From an uncultured Granulosicoccaceae bacterium (lineage in GTDB: Bacteria > Pseudomonadota > Gammaproteobacteria > CALCKW01): a DNA stretch of 40,972 bases. The translations under genes and the position numbers were made by a program. Location: contig CALAMQ010000005.1 in assembly GCA_937925815.1 (NCBI GenBank), forward strand, positions 1 to 40,972, in the 5' to 3' direction. A model generated the notes under the pieces. It searched no databases. It was not told where the DNA came from and saw nothing but the letters and a program-made list of their open reading frames with translations. Positions 34,434-40,972 of the stretch are shown here, one piece after another (position 1 is the first letter of the stretch; each line of letters starts with the position of its first letter).

Positions 34434-35411
34434 GTGCGCAACGATCCCTTTTTTCAGCCTGTCTCGGCAATGGAGTTGGCGCGCTTTGCCGGCGTGCCGA
34501 CTTTCATGCGGTTGCCAGCTTTGACCCCAGATCATCCGCGCTATTGCGATGTCGACATTGGACTGGTTGGGGTCCCGTGGGACGGGGGTACGACCAACCG
34601 CGCGGGTGCACGCCACGGGCCGAGACAGCTGCGTGATTGCTCAACGATGATCCGCGCAATGAATTCGGCCACAGGCGTTGCGCCTTTCGCTGCGGTCAAC
34701 TGCGCAGACCTTGGCGACGTGCCGCCAAACCCTGTGGACATTCTGGACAGCCTTGAGCGTGTCTCGGCCTTTTACCGCGGGTTGGTTGACCAGTGCATTG
34801 TGCCGCTTACGGCCGGCGGCGATCACTTGGTGACGCTTCCAGTGTTGCGTGCTTTGGCTGCCGACAAGCCAGTTGGCTTGATTCAATTTGACAGCCATAC
34901 CGATCTTTTTGACAGCTACTTCAACGGCAGTCGATACACCCACGGCACACCTTTCAGGCGGGCTATAGAAGAGGGCCTGGTTGATCCAGCCCGGTTTGTG
35001 CAGATTGGCATTCGCGGCACCGCGTACAACAACGATGACATCGAGTGGGGTTTGGCCCAAGGGGTGCGCATCATCCGGGTGGAAGAGCTGTTTGCACGGG
35101 GCATAGCTGATGTGATGGCAGAAGCGCGTGACATCCTCGGAACCGCGCCGTGTTATTGCACCTATGACATCGATTTTGTTGACCCAACCTTTGCACCGGG
35201 TACCGGGACGCCAGAAGTTGGCGGTCCCAACAGCTTCCAGGCTTTACAGGTGGTCCGCGAATTGGGCGGGCTTAATTTGATCGGTGCTGATCTTGTTGAA
35301 GTGTCGCCACCCTTTGACGCCGCGGGGGGGACGGCATGGCTCGGTGCGTCGTTGATGTTCGAGTTGTTGTGTGTCCTGGCGACGCGCGAGCACGTGACGC
35401 CTGAATTCTGA
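34434..35411 (+). CDS. Ureohydrolase (agmatinase/guanidinobutyrase family)
   Basis: A 325-residue member of the arginase superfamily that hydrolyses a guanidino compound to urea and an amine. Metal-binding motifs are GGDHLVTLP (about 124-132), FDSHTDLFD in place of the usual DAHxDxxD, and YDIDFVDPTFAPGTGTPEVGG (21 residues; core DIDFVDP), with the conserved Glu in LVEVSPPFD. All manganese ligands can be accounted for, with Ser replacing Ala in the DAH motif. The substrate (agmatine, guanidinobutyrate, guanidinopropionate or another) cannot be chosen by eye. GTG 34434 has GGAG upstream. It follows the LacI gene by 63 bases on the same strand, so it may share that regulator. Confidence 0.88.
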   Translation: MRNDPFFQPVSAMELARFAGVPTFMRLPALTPDHPRYCDVDIGLVGVPWDGGTTNRAGARHGPRQLRDCSTMIRAMNSATGVAPFAAVNCADLGDVPPNPVDILDSLERVSAFYRGLVDQCIVPLTAGGDHLVTLPVLRALAADKPVGLIQFDSHTDLFDSYFNGSRYTHGTPFRRAIEEGLVDPARFVQIGIRGTAYNNDDIEWGLAQGVRIIRVEELFARGIADVMAEARDILGTAPCYCTYDIDFVDPTFAPGTGTPEVGGPNSFQALQVVRELGGLNLIGADLVEVSPPFDAAGGTAWLGASLMFELLCVLATREHVTPEF

Positions 35412-35745
35412 CGTCGTGGCGGGCGCCACCTCGTAACCCCTTTGCGCGAATGGGCTCTCGGTGCGTGAAATCGTCACTGCCAAATTGGGATGAATTCAGC
35501 ATTTTTATGCTTATCTACGGGTGTTGACGGTACTGAATCTGTGGTGCCGGTTCCATGCTGTCACATTGCGTTAATACATCAAGTGCGGCTGCCGATAGCC
35601 CCAGCCACGGTGGCGTTACTCTTGCGAGTTCACGTTCAAAAAGAACCGTTAATTCGCGCCGACACTGCATAGTTTCTCTCTAAAATAAACAGTGCGTCGA
35701 GTCGGCGCAACGCACCTTATCCACTTCAGATTTCCCGGAGCCCGC
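35412..35745. other. Intergenic region before the ATP sulfurylase fusion
   Basis: These 334 bases hold no gene I can support. TAAAAT at 35681-35686 could serve as a -10 box for the following gene, but no good -35 box stands at the right distance. No clear terminator for the ureohydrolase gene is seen. Confidence 0.4.
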
Positions 35746-37458
35746 GTGAGCAATCCCATTGACCTTGGACCGATTCCAGAGCTGTATGTCTCTGCAGACA
35801 GCGCACAAAAACTCAAAGTCGACGCGGCGGATTTGCCGAGTTGGGACCTGACACCGCGACAGATTTGCGATCTGGATATGCTGATGAACGGGGGCTTCAA
35901 CCCGCTCAAAGGCTTCTTGAGTGAAGCGGATTACAACGGTGTCATTGACTCCATGCGCCTGGCTGATGGCGCGTTGTGGCCGATGCCAATCACACTCGAT
36001 GTCTCGCAAGCGTTTGCTGATGGCCTCGAGCTTGGACAAGACATTGCACTGCGAGATCAAGAGGGCGTGATTCTCGCGATTCTGTCCGTGTCCGACCGCT
36101 GGACTCCGGACAAGTCCCGCGAAGCTGAGAAAGTGTTTGGTGCAGATGACTCCGCTCACCCGGCTGTCAACTACCTGCACAACACAGCAGGTCCGGTGTA
36201 CCTCGGCGGACCGATCACTGGCATTCAGTCGCCGGTTCACTACGACTTTCGCGCTCTGCGCAATACCCCCAATGAAATGCGCGCCTTTTTCCGCAAGCTT
36301 GGGTGGCGGCGCATTGTGGCCTTCCAAACCCGCAACCCATTGCACCGGGCGCACCAAGAATTGACCTTCCGCGCTGCGCGTGACGTGCAAGCGAACCTGT
36401 TGATTCACCCTGTGGTTGGTTTGACCAAGCCTGGGGACATTGACCACTTTACGCGTGTTCGGTGTTACGAGGCTGTGCTCGAGCACTACCCAACCAGCAC
36501 CACATCACTGAGTTTATTGAACCTCGCGATGCGAATGGCTGGTCCCCGCGAAGCGGTGTGGCACGGTTTGATCCGTCGTAACTTCGGCTGCACCCACTTT
36601 ATTGTTGGGCGCGACCACGCGGGCCCCGGTGCTAACAGCAATGGCGACGATTTCTACGGACCATACGATGCTCAGGATCTATTTCGTACTCACCAGGACG
36701 AGATGGGCATCGAGATGGTTGACTTCAAGCACATGGTGTATGTGCAAGAGCGTGTGCAGTACGAGCCCGCCGATGAAGTGGAAGAGGGCGCAACCGTCCT
36801 GAACATCTCGGGGACGGAGTTGCGTCGCCGGCTTGCCGAAGGGCTTGACATTCCTGAGTGGTTTTCGTTTCCAGAGGTGGTTACAGAGCTGCGCAAGACC
36901 AAGCCGCCACGCGCTAAGCAGGGTTTTACTGTGTTTTTCACCGGGCTCTCTGGGTCTGGTAAGTCCACAGTGGCGAATGCCCTGATGGTCAAGCTCATGG
37001 AACTCGGTGGACGGCCGGTGACGCTGCTAGACGGCGACGTTGTGCGCAAGCACCTGTCTTCAGAGCTCGGTTTTTCCAAAGAACACCGCGACCTCAACAT
37101 CCGTCGTATTGGGTATGTGGCCTCAGAAATTACCAAGAACGGTGGCATCGCGATTTGTGCACCGATTGCGCCTTACACGGCCACCCGCCGGGCAGTGCGC
37201 GAGTCTATCGAGGCTTACGGTGCCTTTGTTGAGGTGCACGTGGCGACATCACTTGAGGAGTGCGAGCGGCGTGACCGCAAAGGACTCTACAAGCTTGCGC
37301 GCGAAGGCAAAATCAAGGAGTTCACGGGTATCTCTGATCCTTATGAAGCACCTGAAAGCGCAGAACTCGTGCTCGACACCGAGGGACAGAATGTCGATTT
37401 CGTTGCGCATCAAGTGATCCTGAAGCTCGAATCACTTGGGCTTATTGGCGGAAACTGA
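35746..37458 (+). CDS. Bifunctional sulfate adenylyltransferase / APS kinase
   Basis: A 570-residue fusion. The N-terminal ATP sulfurylase (about 1-390) makes adenosine 5'-phosphosulfate (APS) from sulfate and ATP. It has FQTRNPLHRAHQE near 193 and GRDHAGPG near 288. The C-terminal APS kinase (about 393-570) phosphorylates APS to PAPS, with Walker A GLSGSGKST near 399 and the lid-type IKEFTGISDPYEAPE. This fusion usually serves sulfate activation for assimilation or sulfation. The GTG at 35746 has GGAG five bases upstream; an ATG 54 bases earlier lacks one and adds non-conserved residues. It lies near sulfonate-degradation genes, but a link to their released sulfite is not shown. Confidence 0.94.
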   Translation: MSNPIDLGPIPELYVSADSAQKLKVDAADLPSWDLTPRQICDLDMLMNGGFNPLKGFLSEADYNGVIDSMRLADGALWPMPITLDVSQAFADGLELGQDIALRDQEGVILAILSVSDRWTPDKSREAEKVFGADDSAHPAVNYLHNTAGPVYLGGPITGIQSPVHYDFRALRNTPNEMRAFFRKLGWRRIVAFQTRNPLHRAHQELTFRAARDVQANLLIHPVVGLTKPGDIDHFTRVRCYEAVLEHYPTSTTSLSLLNLAMRMAGPREAVWHGLIRRNFGCTHFIVGRDHAGPGANSNGDDFYGPYDAQDLFRTHQDEMGIEMVDFKHMVYVQERVQYEPADEVEEGATVLNISGTELRRRLAEGLDIPEWFSFPEVVTELRKTKPPRAKQGFTVFFTGLSGSGKSTVANALMVKLMELGGRPVTLLDGDVVRKHLSSELGFSKEHRDLNIRRIGYVASEITKNGGIAICAPIAPYTATRRAVRESIEAYGAFVEVHVATSLEECERRDRKGLYKLAREGKIKEFTGISDPYEAPESAELVLDTEGQNVDFVAHQVILKLESLGLIGGN

Positions 37459-37475
37459 GTTCAGTGAACTGAAAT

Positions 37476-37502
37476 CATCAGGCCGGTACGCCCGGTCTGA
37501 TG
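37476..37502 (+). terminator. Stem-loop after the ATP sulfurylase fusion
   Basis: CATCAGGCCGG pairs over eleven positions (one G-U) with CCGGTCTGATG around TACGC, 17 bases after the stop codon. No T run follows, so it may protect the mRNA end or act with Rho. The rest of 37503-37751 shows no gene; TAACAT (37713-37718) with a GC-rich stretch after it could be the -10 box of tRNA-Val. Confidence 0.45.
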
Positions 37503-37751
37503 AGATCACTGCCAAGTTTGACGCGCCAGTGAGCTTGGCACTTGGCTACTGAAAGCAACTGCGTTGTGCCCAAGTTCTCAAGCAGTTCGCTCTGTGGTTG
37601 TCTGCGTGCAGCGGCGTCATGTATCCCCAGAGCGGGTGAGCAGGTGAGCAAAGTCTCATTGCTAGCACCACTCGAAGGTGAGCTGACTGTGGTAGCGGGC
37701 AAATGCTTCTGCTAACATTGCGCTCCCGCGTTCGACGCGGAGTTGTTCAGG

Positions 37752-37826
37752 GGGCGATTAGCTCAGCGGGAGAGCACTGCCTTCACACGGCAGGGGTCAC
37801 TGGTTCAATCCCAGTATCGCCCACCA
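37752..37826 (+). tRNA. tRNA-Val (anticodon CAC)
   Basis: Full cloverleaf of 75 bases. The acceptor stem GGGCGAT pairs with ATCGCCC. The anticodon stem CTGCC/GGCAG encloses TTCACAC with anticodon CAC, reading GUG. The T-arm contains GGTTCAATCCC, the discriminator is A and the CCA is encoded. No repeat of the 3' end was found further along that would mark an integrated element. Confidence 0.96.
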
Positions 37827-38105
37827 CCCTTACACCCCACTAGCTTATTTTTCAATGACTTAGCGCATCATGCGCTTTGAATACTCTGGGCGCCCTGAAA
37901 CGCCACGGTGTGATTGCAGCGAGACACGTTTGAGTCACGCTGCGGAGCGCGAGCAACAGACCGGCGTATGCACTCTCGTCAATTCGTTAGGCTGGCGCGG
38001 GTAACCGACGTTAGGATCGTCTGGTGGTTACACGGCCGCGGTAGGTTTCACAATCAGTTAAGTCTGTTACTTGAGTGCATGCACTTCTCGATCGTGCCTT
38101 TACAC

Positions 38106-38633
38106 CTACGGCTCGCCGTCTCGCTCCGCTTGGATACGATCTGGCCCGATGTGATCCAGTTCACACAAATTCTCGCCGCTCAATTCATACGCTCGCCCAA
38201 AGCCTTCGATATAACGACCGCTGATTAGGGTGAGTCTGTATAAACTGAAATCTTGCAGCTCTCGCATTACCGACACTGTCTCACCAAACTTGGCTGTTAA
38301 TTCATCGAGAACGGTGTTGTACATTTCAGAATTTCTAGTTTCTTCCTCTGCCTTGCATTGCAAGCTCTGGCGTTGCCGTGCAAACGCATTTGTATTTTCA
38401 TCCTCTGGCGCAATGATCAAGATGCCGACTGATCCCGTGCATTGGATATTGCGTGTGTGCGCTGTGAGGCTGCTTATAAATAGCCAAAATGAGCTATCAA
38501 AGTGCAAGCAAGGCGCATGGCTTGATTCACAGCTGCCGTCTGCGTTGTGCGTTGCAAGGTACAAAGTGTTGCATTTTTGGCGCTGTGTCAGCATTCGGTT
38601 TCGCACGTGATGCAAAGACTGATCAATTTTCAT
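38106..38633 (-). CDS. HugZ-family haem-utilisation/PNPOx-like protein
   Basis: A 175-residue protein with the pyridoxamine-phosphate-oxidase-like split barrel of HugZ. Matching parts are SSLTAHTRNI, IIAPEDENTNAFARQRQSLQC, FGETVSVMRELQDFSLYRL and SGRYIEGFGRAYEL near the end. HugZ proteins bind haem and help to release its iron; related proteins have unclear roles. The C-terminal DUF2470-type domain found in longer relatives is absent. No haem receptor or TonB genes are beside it. The gene is alone on its strand between tRNA-Val and the PIN/RHH pair. 37827-38105 upstream of its 3' end shows nothing definite. Confidence 0.82.
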   Translation of the reverse strand: MKIDQSLHHVRNRMLTQRQKCNTLYLATHNADGSCESSHAPCLHFDSSFWLFISSLTAHTRNIQCTGSVGILIIAPEDENTNAFARQRQSLQCKAEEETRNSEMYNTVLDELTAKFGETVSVMRELQDFSLYRLTLISGRYIEGFGRAYELSGENLCELDHIGPDRIQAERDGEP

Positions 38634-38652
38634 TACTTGGCGTTTTTCTGTG

Positions 38653-38680
38653 TTGACGGTTGTTGTCCATTTGTGGCTAT
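38653..38680 (+). promoter_or_regulatory. Candidate promoter of the PIN/RHH pair
   Basis: TTGACG (38653-38658) is followed after 16 bases by GGCTAT (38675-38680). The -35 match is good and the -10 match weak. It lies just before the palindrome at 38689 and 50 bases before the PIN start. Confidence 0.4.
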
Positions 38681-38688
38681 CTGTAATA

Positions 38689-38703
38689 CCACGTCGGACG
38701 TGG
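38689..38703. promoter_or_regulatory. Palindrome, probable operator of the PIN/RHH pair
   Basis: CCACGTCGGACGTGG is a perfect inverted repeat of two seven-base arms around one G. It stands between the candidate promoter and the ribosome site of the PIN gene, where ribbon-helix-helix antitoxins usually bind to repress their own operon. Confidence 0.6.
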
Positions 38704-38730
38704 CATTTTAATTCAAAGGAAAGATATCAA

Positions 38731-39159
38731 ATGGAAAGGTACGTTCTCGATGCGACAGTCGTCCGAACTGCGTTATGCAACCCGGATGGCCCATCAGCTT
38801 ATTTGATTTCAGAAGCGCTGTCAGACAACGTCGTGTTGCTCACCAGTTGTCCGCTTTTTACAGAGTATGAATCACATTGTATGGCACCTGCGATATGGCA
38901 GCCGAGCGGGCTGGTAGCATGGCAAGCCGGAGAGTTTTTGGACGGCTTGGCAGCGTTGATGCGCACCGTGACATTTCCAGCTGGATGGCTGCCCAAGCTG
39001 AAAGATGTGGTTTGCGAATTGTCTCTGTTGACCGCAGTGCACGGTGACGCCGATGCAGTGGTGTCGCTGGCGCAGCCGCAGTACGGTGAAGCCTGCAACA
39101 GATTCGATGTTGCCCTGCTGTCACCGCAGCAAGCGGTGGGGAGGCTCAACCATGGCTGA
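38731..39159 (+). CDS. PIN-domain toxin-like protein (COG1569 type), degenerate
   Basis: A 142-residue protein with the overall plan of PIN ribonucleases of toxin-antitoxin pairs: YVLDATVVRTALCNPDGPS at the start, LLTSCPLFTEYES (Glu45/Glu47), and a C-terminal LLSPQQAVGRL. The first acid (Asp7) and the Glu are present, but the usual LDTN is LDAT. The expected DPDD reads KDVVCE, and the TGD that carries the last acid is replaced (ADAVVSLAQ). The catalytic centre therefore looks incomplete, and nuclease activity is doubtful. The ATG has AAAGGAAAG upstream. It overlaps the RHH gene by eight bases. Confidence 0.72.
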   Translation: MERYVLDATVVRTALCNPDGPSAYLISEALSDNVVLLTSCPLFTEYESHCMAPAIWQPSGLVAWQAGEFLDGLAALMRTVTFPAGWLPKLKDVVCELSLLTAVHGDADAVVSLAQPQYGEACNRFDVALLSPQQAVGRLNHG

Positions 39160-39394
39160 TTACGTCACATGCAGAGTACGCCTGCCCCGCGGCATGCAAT
39201 CTCAAGTCAGCGCTTTGACGCGCCAAGAAGGCGGCACAGTCAATCAGTTCATCGCGATCGCTGTTGCCGAGAAGCTCACTACAGCAGAATCGCTTGAAGC
39301 CCTGGCGCATCGGGCGAAACGGGCTGACATCAAGTCGTTTCGGCAGATTTTGGGGCGGCGCAAGAAGTGCGCGCCAGAGTCGGGTGACACCTAA
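39152..39394 (+). CDS. Ribbon-helix-helix antitoxin-like protein (HicB/CopG type)
   Basis: An 80-residue protein. The N-terminal part CRVRLPRGMQSQVSALTRQ, then GGTVNQFIAIAVAEKL, is the strand-helix-helix pattern of Arc/CopG DNA-binding antitoxins. The rest is a basic, probably toxin-binding tail (SFRQILGRRKK). It overlaps the PIN-like gene and has GGGGAGG before its ATG. It should bind the PIN partner and repress the pair through the palindrome at 38689. A shorter or longer start is unlikely, since the ribosome site is clear. Confidence 0.8.
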   Translation: MADYVTCRVRLPRGMQSQVSALTRQEGGTVNQFIAIAVAEKLTTAESLEALAHRAKRADIKSFRQILGRRKKCAPESGDT

Positions 39395-39425
39395 GGGCGA
39401 GAACAGCAAGTGTTACCAGAACGTA

Positions 39426-39450
39426 GAGGGCCCGCAATCAGCGGGCTCTC
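39426..39450 (+). terminator. Stem-loop after the PIN/RHH pair
   Basis: GAGGGCCCGC and GCGGGCTCTC pair around AATCA, with one mismatch-like bulge in the lower stem. Only a few pyrimidines follow, so it is a modest terminator. It lies 32 bases after the RHH stop. Confidence 0.6.
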
Positions 39451-39742
39451 CTGATTGAGCCAGAAAGCCATAGCGCTGATGCTTATGTAACAGTCCAGCC
39501 TGTGGCGCTTGGAGTTGCGTTGCACCAATGATGTGGCACGAATTCAGCAACCGTCCCAGACGTGGACTGACGGGTGATTGCTGCATTCCGTGTCAGATGT
39601 ACTGTCCGCGTTGGATTGTCACATCATAGAGTTGCGTGCATGCCGCGTTGACGTGCAAGCATTTTCCCGCCAGTACGCCATACTTTTTTTCCAACGAGCG
39701 ATTTTTCAGCTCGTGTATTCCTATGGTGCGACAAGCGACGTG
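39451..39742. other. Leader region before wecB
   Basis: This stretch of 292 bases contains the promoter region of wecB. An open frame runs into wecB from 39578, but its residues do not resemble the family. I see no recognisable riboswitch or operator. Confidence 0.4.
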
Positions 39743-40861
39743 ATGAAAGTCCTATTGGTGTTCGGAACCCGGCCTGAAGCGATAAAAATGGCGCCACTGG
39801 TGCGCACGCTGGCAGACGCTGATGGCATTGATGCGCGTGTCTGTGTCACCGGGCAGCACCGCGAAATGCTCGATCAAGTGATGTCGTTGTTTGAACTGAC
39901 CGCGGACTACGATCTCGCCATCATGAAGCCCGGCCAGGATCTCAGTGACGTGACAAGCGCCGTCATACTTGGGCTGCGCGAAGTCATTGCGGACTTCAAG
40001 CCAGACAGGTTGCTGGTGCACGGCGATACCACCACCACGCTTGCGACGAGCTTAGCCGCCTACTATGCACAAGTGCCAGTAGGCCACGTTGAGGCTGGCC
40101 TACGCACTGGCAACATCTACTCCCCTTGGCCTGAAGAAGCGAACAGGAAGCTCACTGGCGCGATAGCGGACCGGCATTACGCGCCCACAGAAGAATCTCG
40201 GCAGAACTTGCTTAAGGAAGGCGTTCCAGACAGCAACATCATTGTGACGGGAAACACGGTGATCGATGCGCTTCAGTGGGTGGTTGGCAAACTCGACAGA
40301 GACGAGGCGTTAAGAGCCGACATCGAAGCCAATTTCCCTTTTCTCTCGCCAGACCGGCGGCTCATCCTTGTGACGGGTCACCGCCGTGAAAGCTTTGGCG
40401 ATGGATTTGAGCGAATTTGCCAAGCATTGAAACAGCTAGGCGAACGAGGCGATGTGGACGTCGTCTATCCCGTGCATCTGAACCCTAATGTCCGAGAGCC
40501 TGTGAATCGCATACTGTCAGATGCTACCAATGTCCATTTGATCGAACCGCAAGGCTACTTGCCGTTTGTGTACTTGATGAACCGCAGCCACTTGATCATC
40601 ACCGACTCAGGTGGCGTGCAAGAAGAAGCGCCTTCGCTTGGTAAACCGGTTTTGGTGATGCGTGACACTACCGAACGGCCTGAAGCCGTCGAGGCGGGGA
40701 CCGTGAAACTGGTGGGCACCGATGCCGAGAAAATCAGCCTTGCCGCTGGTCAGCTGCTCGATGACGAATCGGTGTATCAAGCGATGAGCGTGGCGCACAA
40801 TCCCTATGGCGATGGACGGGCTTGTCAGCGCATTGTGGAGAGCTTGCAGGGCGCAGGCTGA
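39743..40861 (+). CDS. wecB: UDP-N-acetylglucosamine 2-epimerase (non-hydrolysing)
   Basis: A 372-residue enzyme, the usual length, that interconverts UDP-GlcNAc and UDP-ManNAc for surface polysaccharide synthesis. The N-terminus [19 protein letters not shown] and the motifs [40 protein letters not shown] and [12 protein letters not shown] are all diagnostic. ATG 39743 gives the family N-terminus; there is no good ribosome site. The genes that would use UDP-ManNAc lie outside the window or elsewhere. The final 111 bases of the window are AT-rich at the end and hold no gene that I can support. Confidence 0.96.
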   Translation: MKVLLVFGTRPEAIKMAPLVRTLADADGIDARVCVTGQHREMLDQVMSLFELTADYDLAIMKPGQDLSDVTSAVILGLREVIADFKPDRLLVHGDTTTTLATSLAAYYAQVPVGHVEAGLRTGNIYSPWPEEANRKLTGAIADRHYAPTEESRQNLLKEGVPDSNIIVTGNTVIDALQWVVGKLDRDEALRADIEANFPFLSPDRRLILVTGHRRESFGDGFERICQALKQLGERGDVDVVYPVHLNPNVREPVNRILSDATNVHLIEPQGYLPFVYLMNRSHLIITDSGGVQEEAPSLGKPVLVMRDTTERPEAVEAGTVKLVGTDAEKISLAAGQLLDDESVYQAMSVAHNPYGDGRACQRIVESLQGAG

Positions 40862-40972
40862 ATACCATCAGGACTGCTTACAGCTGCTGCTGTGCTATTC
40901 GTCGTGCGCTGTTTAAGCCAAAGCCGTGATGCCAGTGTAACATAAACCAACAAAATATGTATTAATAGGAAT

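Noticed and set aside
37478-37702. Small minus-strand open frame before tRNA-Val
   Set aside because: It overlaps the stem-loop after the ATP sulfurylase fusion, lacks a ribosome site and resembles no protein known to me.
37752-38105. Integration site of a genomic island at tRNA-Val
   Set aside because: No integrase gene and no second copy of the tRNA 3' end were found in the window, although the genes that follow are of accessory type.
39578-39742. Extended N-terminus of WecB
   Set aside because: The added residues do not match the family, whose proteins start with the [10 protein letters not shown]-type strand a few residues from Met.

Overview
The window reads as chromosome of a marine-type gammaproteobacterium. 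The grounds are SecB beside GpsA and a YibN-like rhodanese, TrmL, an MSHA-type pilus operon, genes for breakdown of the sulfonate dihydroxypropanesulfonate (DHPS), and frequent GTG starts with GTGA/ATGA overlaps. The genus cannot be fixed from sequence alone.

Layout. (1) 1-860: tRNA-Arg(CCG) on the minus strand, followed downstream by its terminator and a tandem array of about 205-base structured repeats whose ends resemble the tRNA 3' end. (2) 1003-6048: housekeeping block with a cytochrome c5-like protein, a CPA2 antiporter, rhodanese/secB/gpsA, an unknown membrane protein and trmL. (3) 6183-16914: ten co-directional genes of an MSHA/type IV pilus assembly machine: SPOR-fused AAA ATPase, secretin, small membrane protein, MshE-, MshG-, MshI- and MshJ-like proteins, a small periplasmic protein and two pilin-like proteins. 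No obvious major pilin or prepilin peptidase is present. (4) 17132-20563: a periplasmic binding protein paired with a PAS-containing sensor histidine kinase, with no response regulator nearby. (5) 20595-28574, minus strand: a sugar-type ABC importer with a sugar isomerase-like protein, a Gfo/Idh/MocA oxidoreductase and an aldehyde dehydrogenase. The first permease gene carries an in-frame TGA. (6) 28890-33215, minus strand: a tightly packed five-gene operon (hpsN-like dehydrogenase, SDR, comD, comE, FMN-dependent hydroxy-acid dehydrogenase) that can be read as DHPS to sulfolactate to sulfopyruvate to sulfoacetaldehyde. It diverges from a LacI-family regulator across a perfect palindrome that overlaps both predicted promoters. 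(7) 34434-37458: a ureohydrolase and a fused ATP sulfurylase/APS kinase. (8) 37752-40861: tRNA-Val(CAC), a HugZ-like protein, a PIN/ribbon-helix-helix pair behind a short palindrome, and wecB.

How the parts may work together. The pilus genes form one translationally coupled unit, and a hairpin could hide the ribosome site of the secretin. The sulfonate operon has one obvious controller (LacI type), but its last expected step (Xsc, sulfoacetaldehyde acetyltransferase) is not in the window. The neighbouring Sat-CysC fusion handles sulfate/APS and may or may not be linked to that sulfur flow. The sugar ABC block lies just downstream of the sulfonate operon on the same strand, but it has its own promoter-like signal and no copy of the LacI-type palindrome was seen there.
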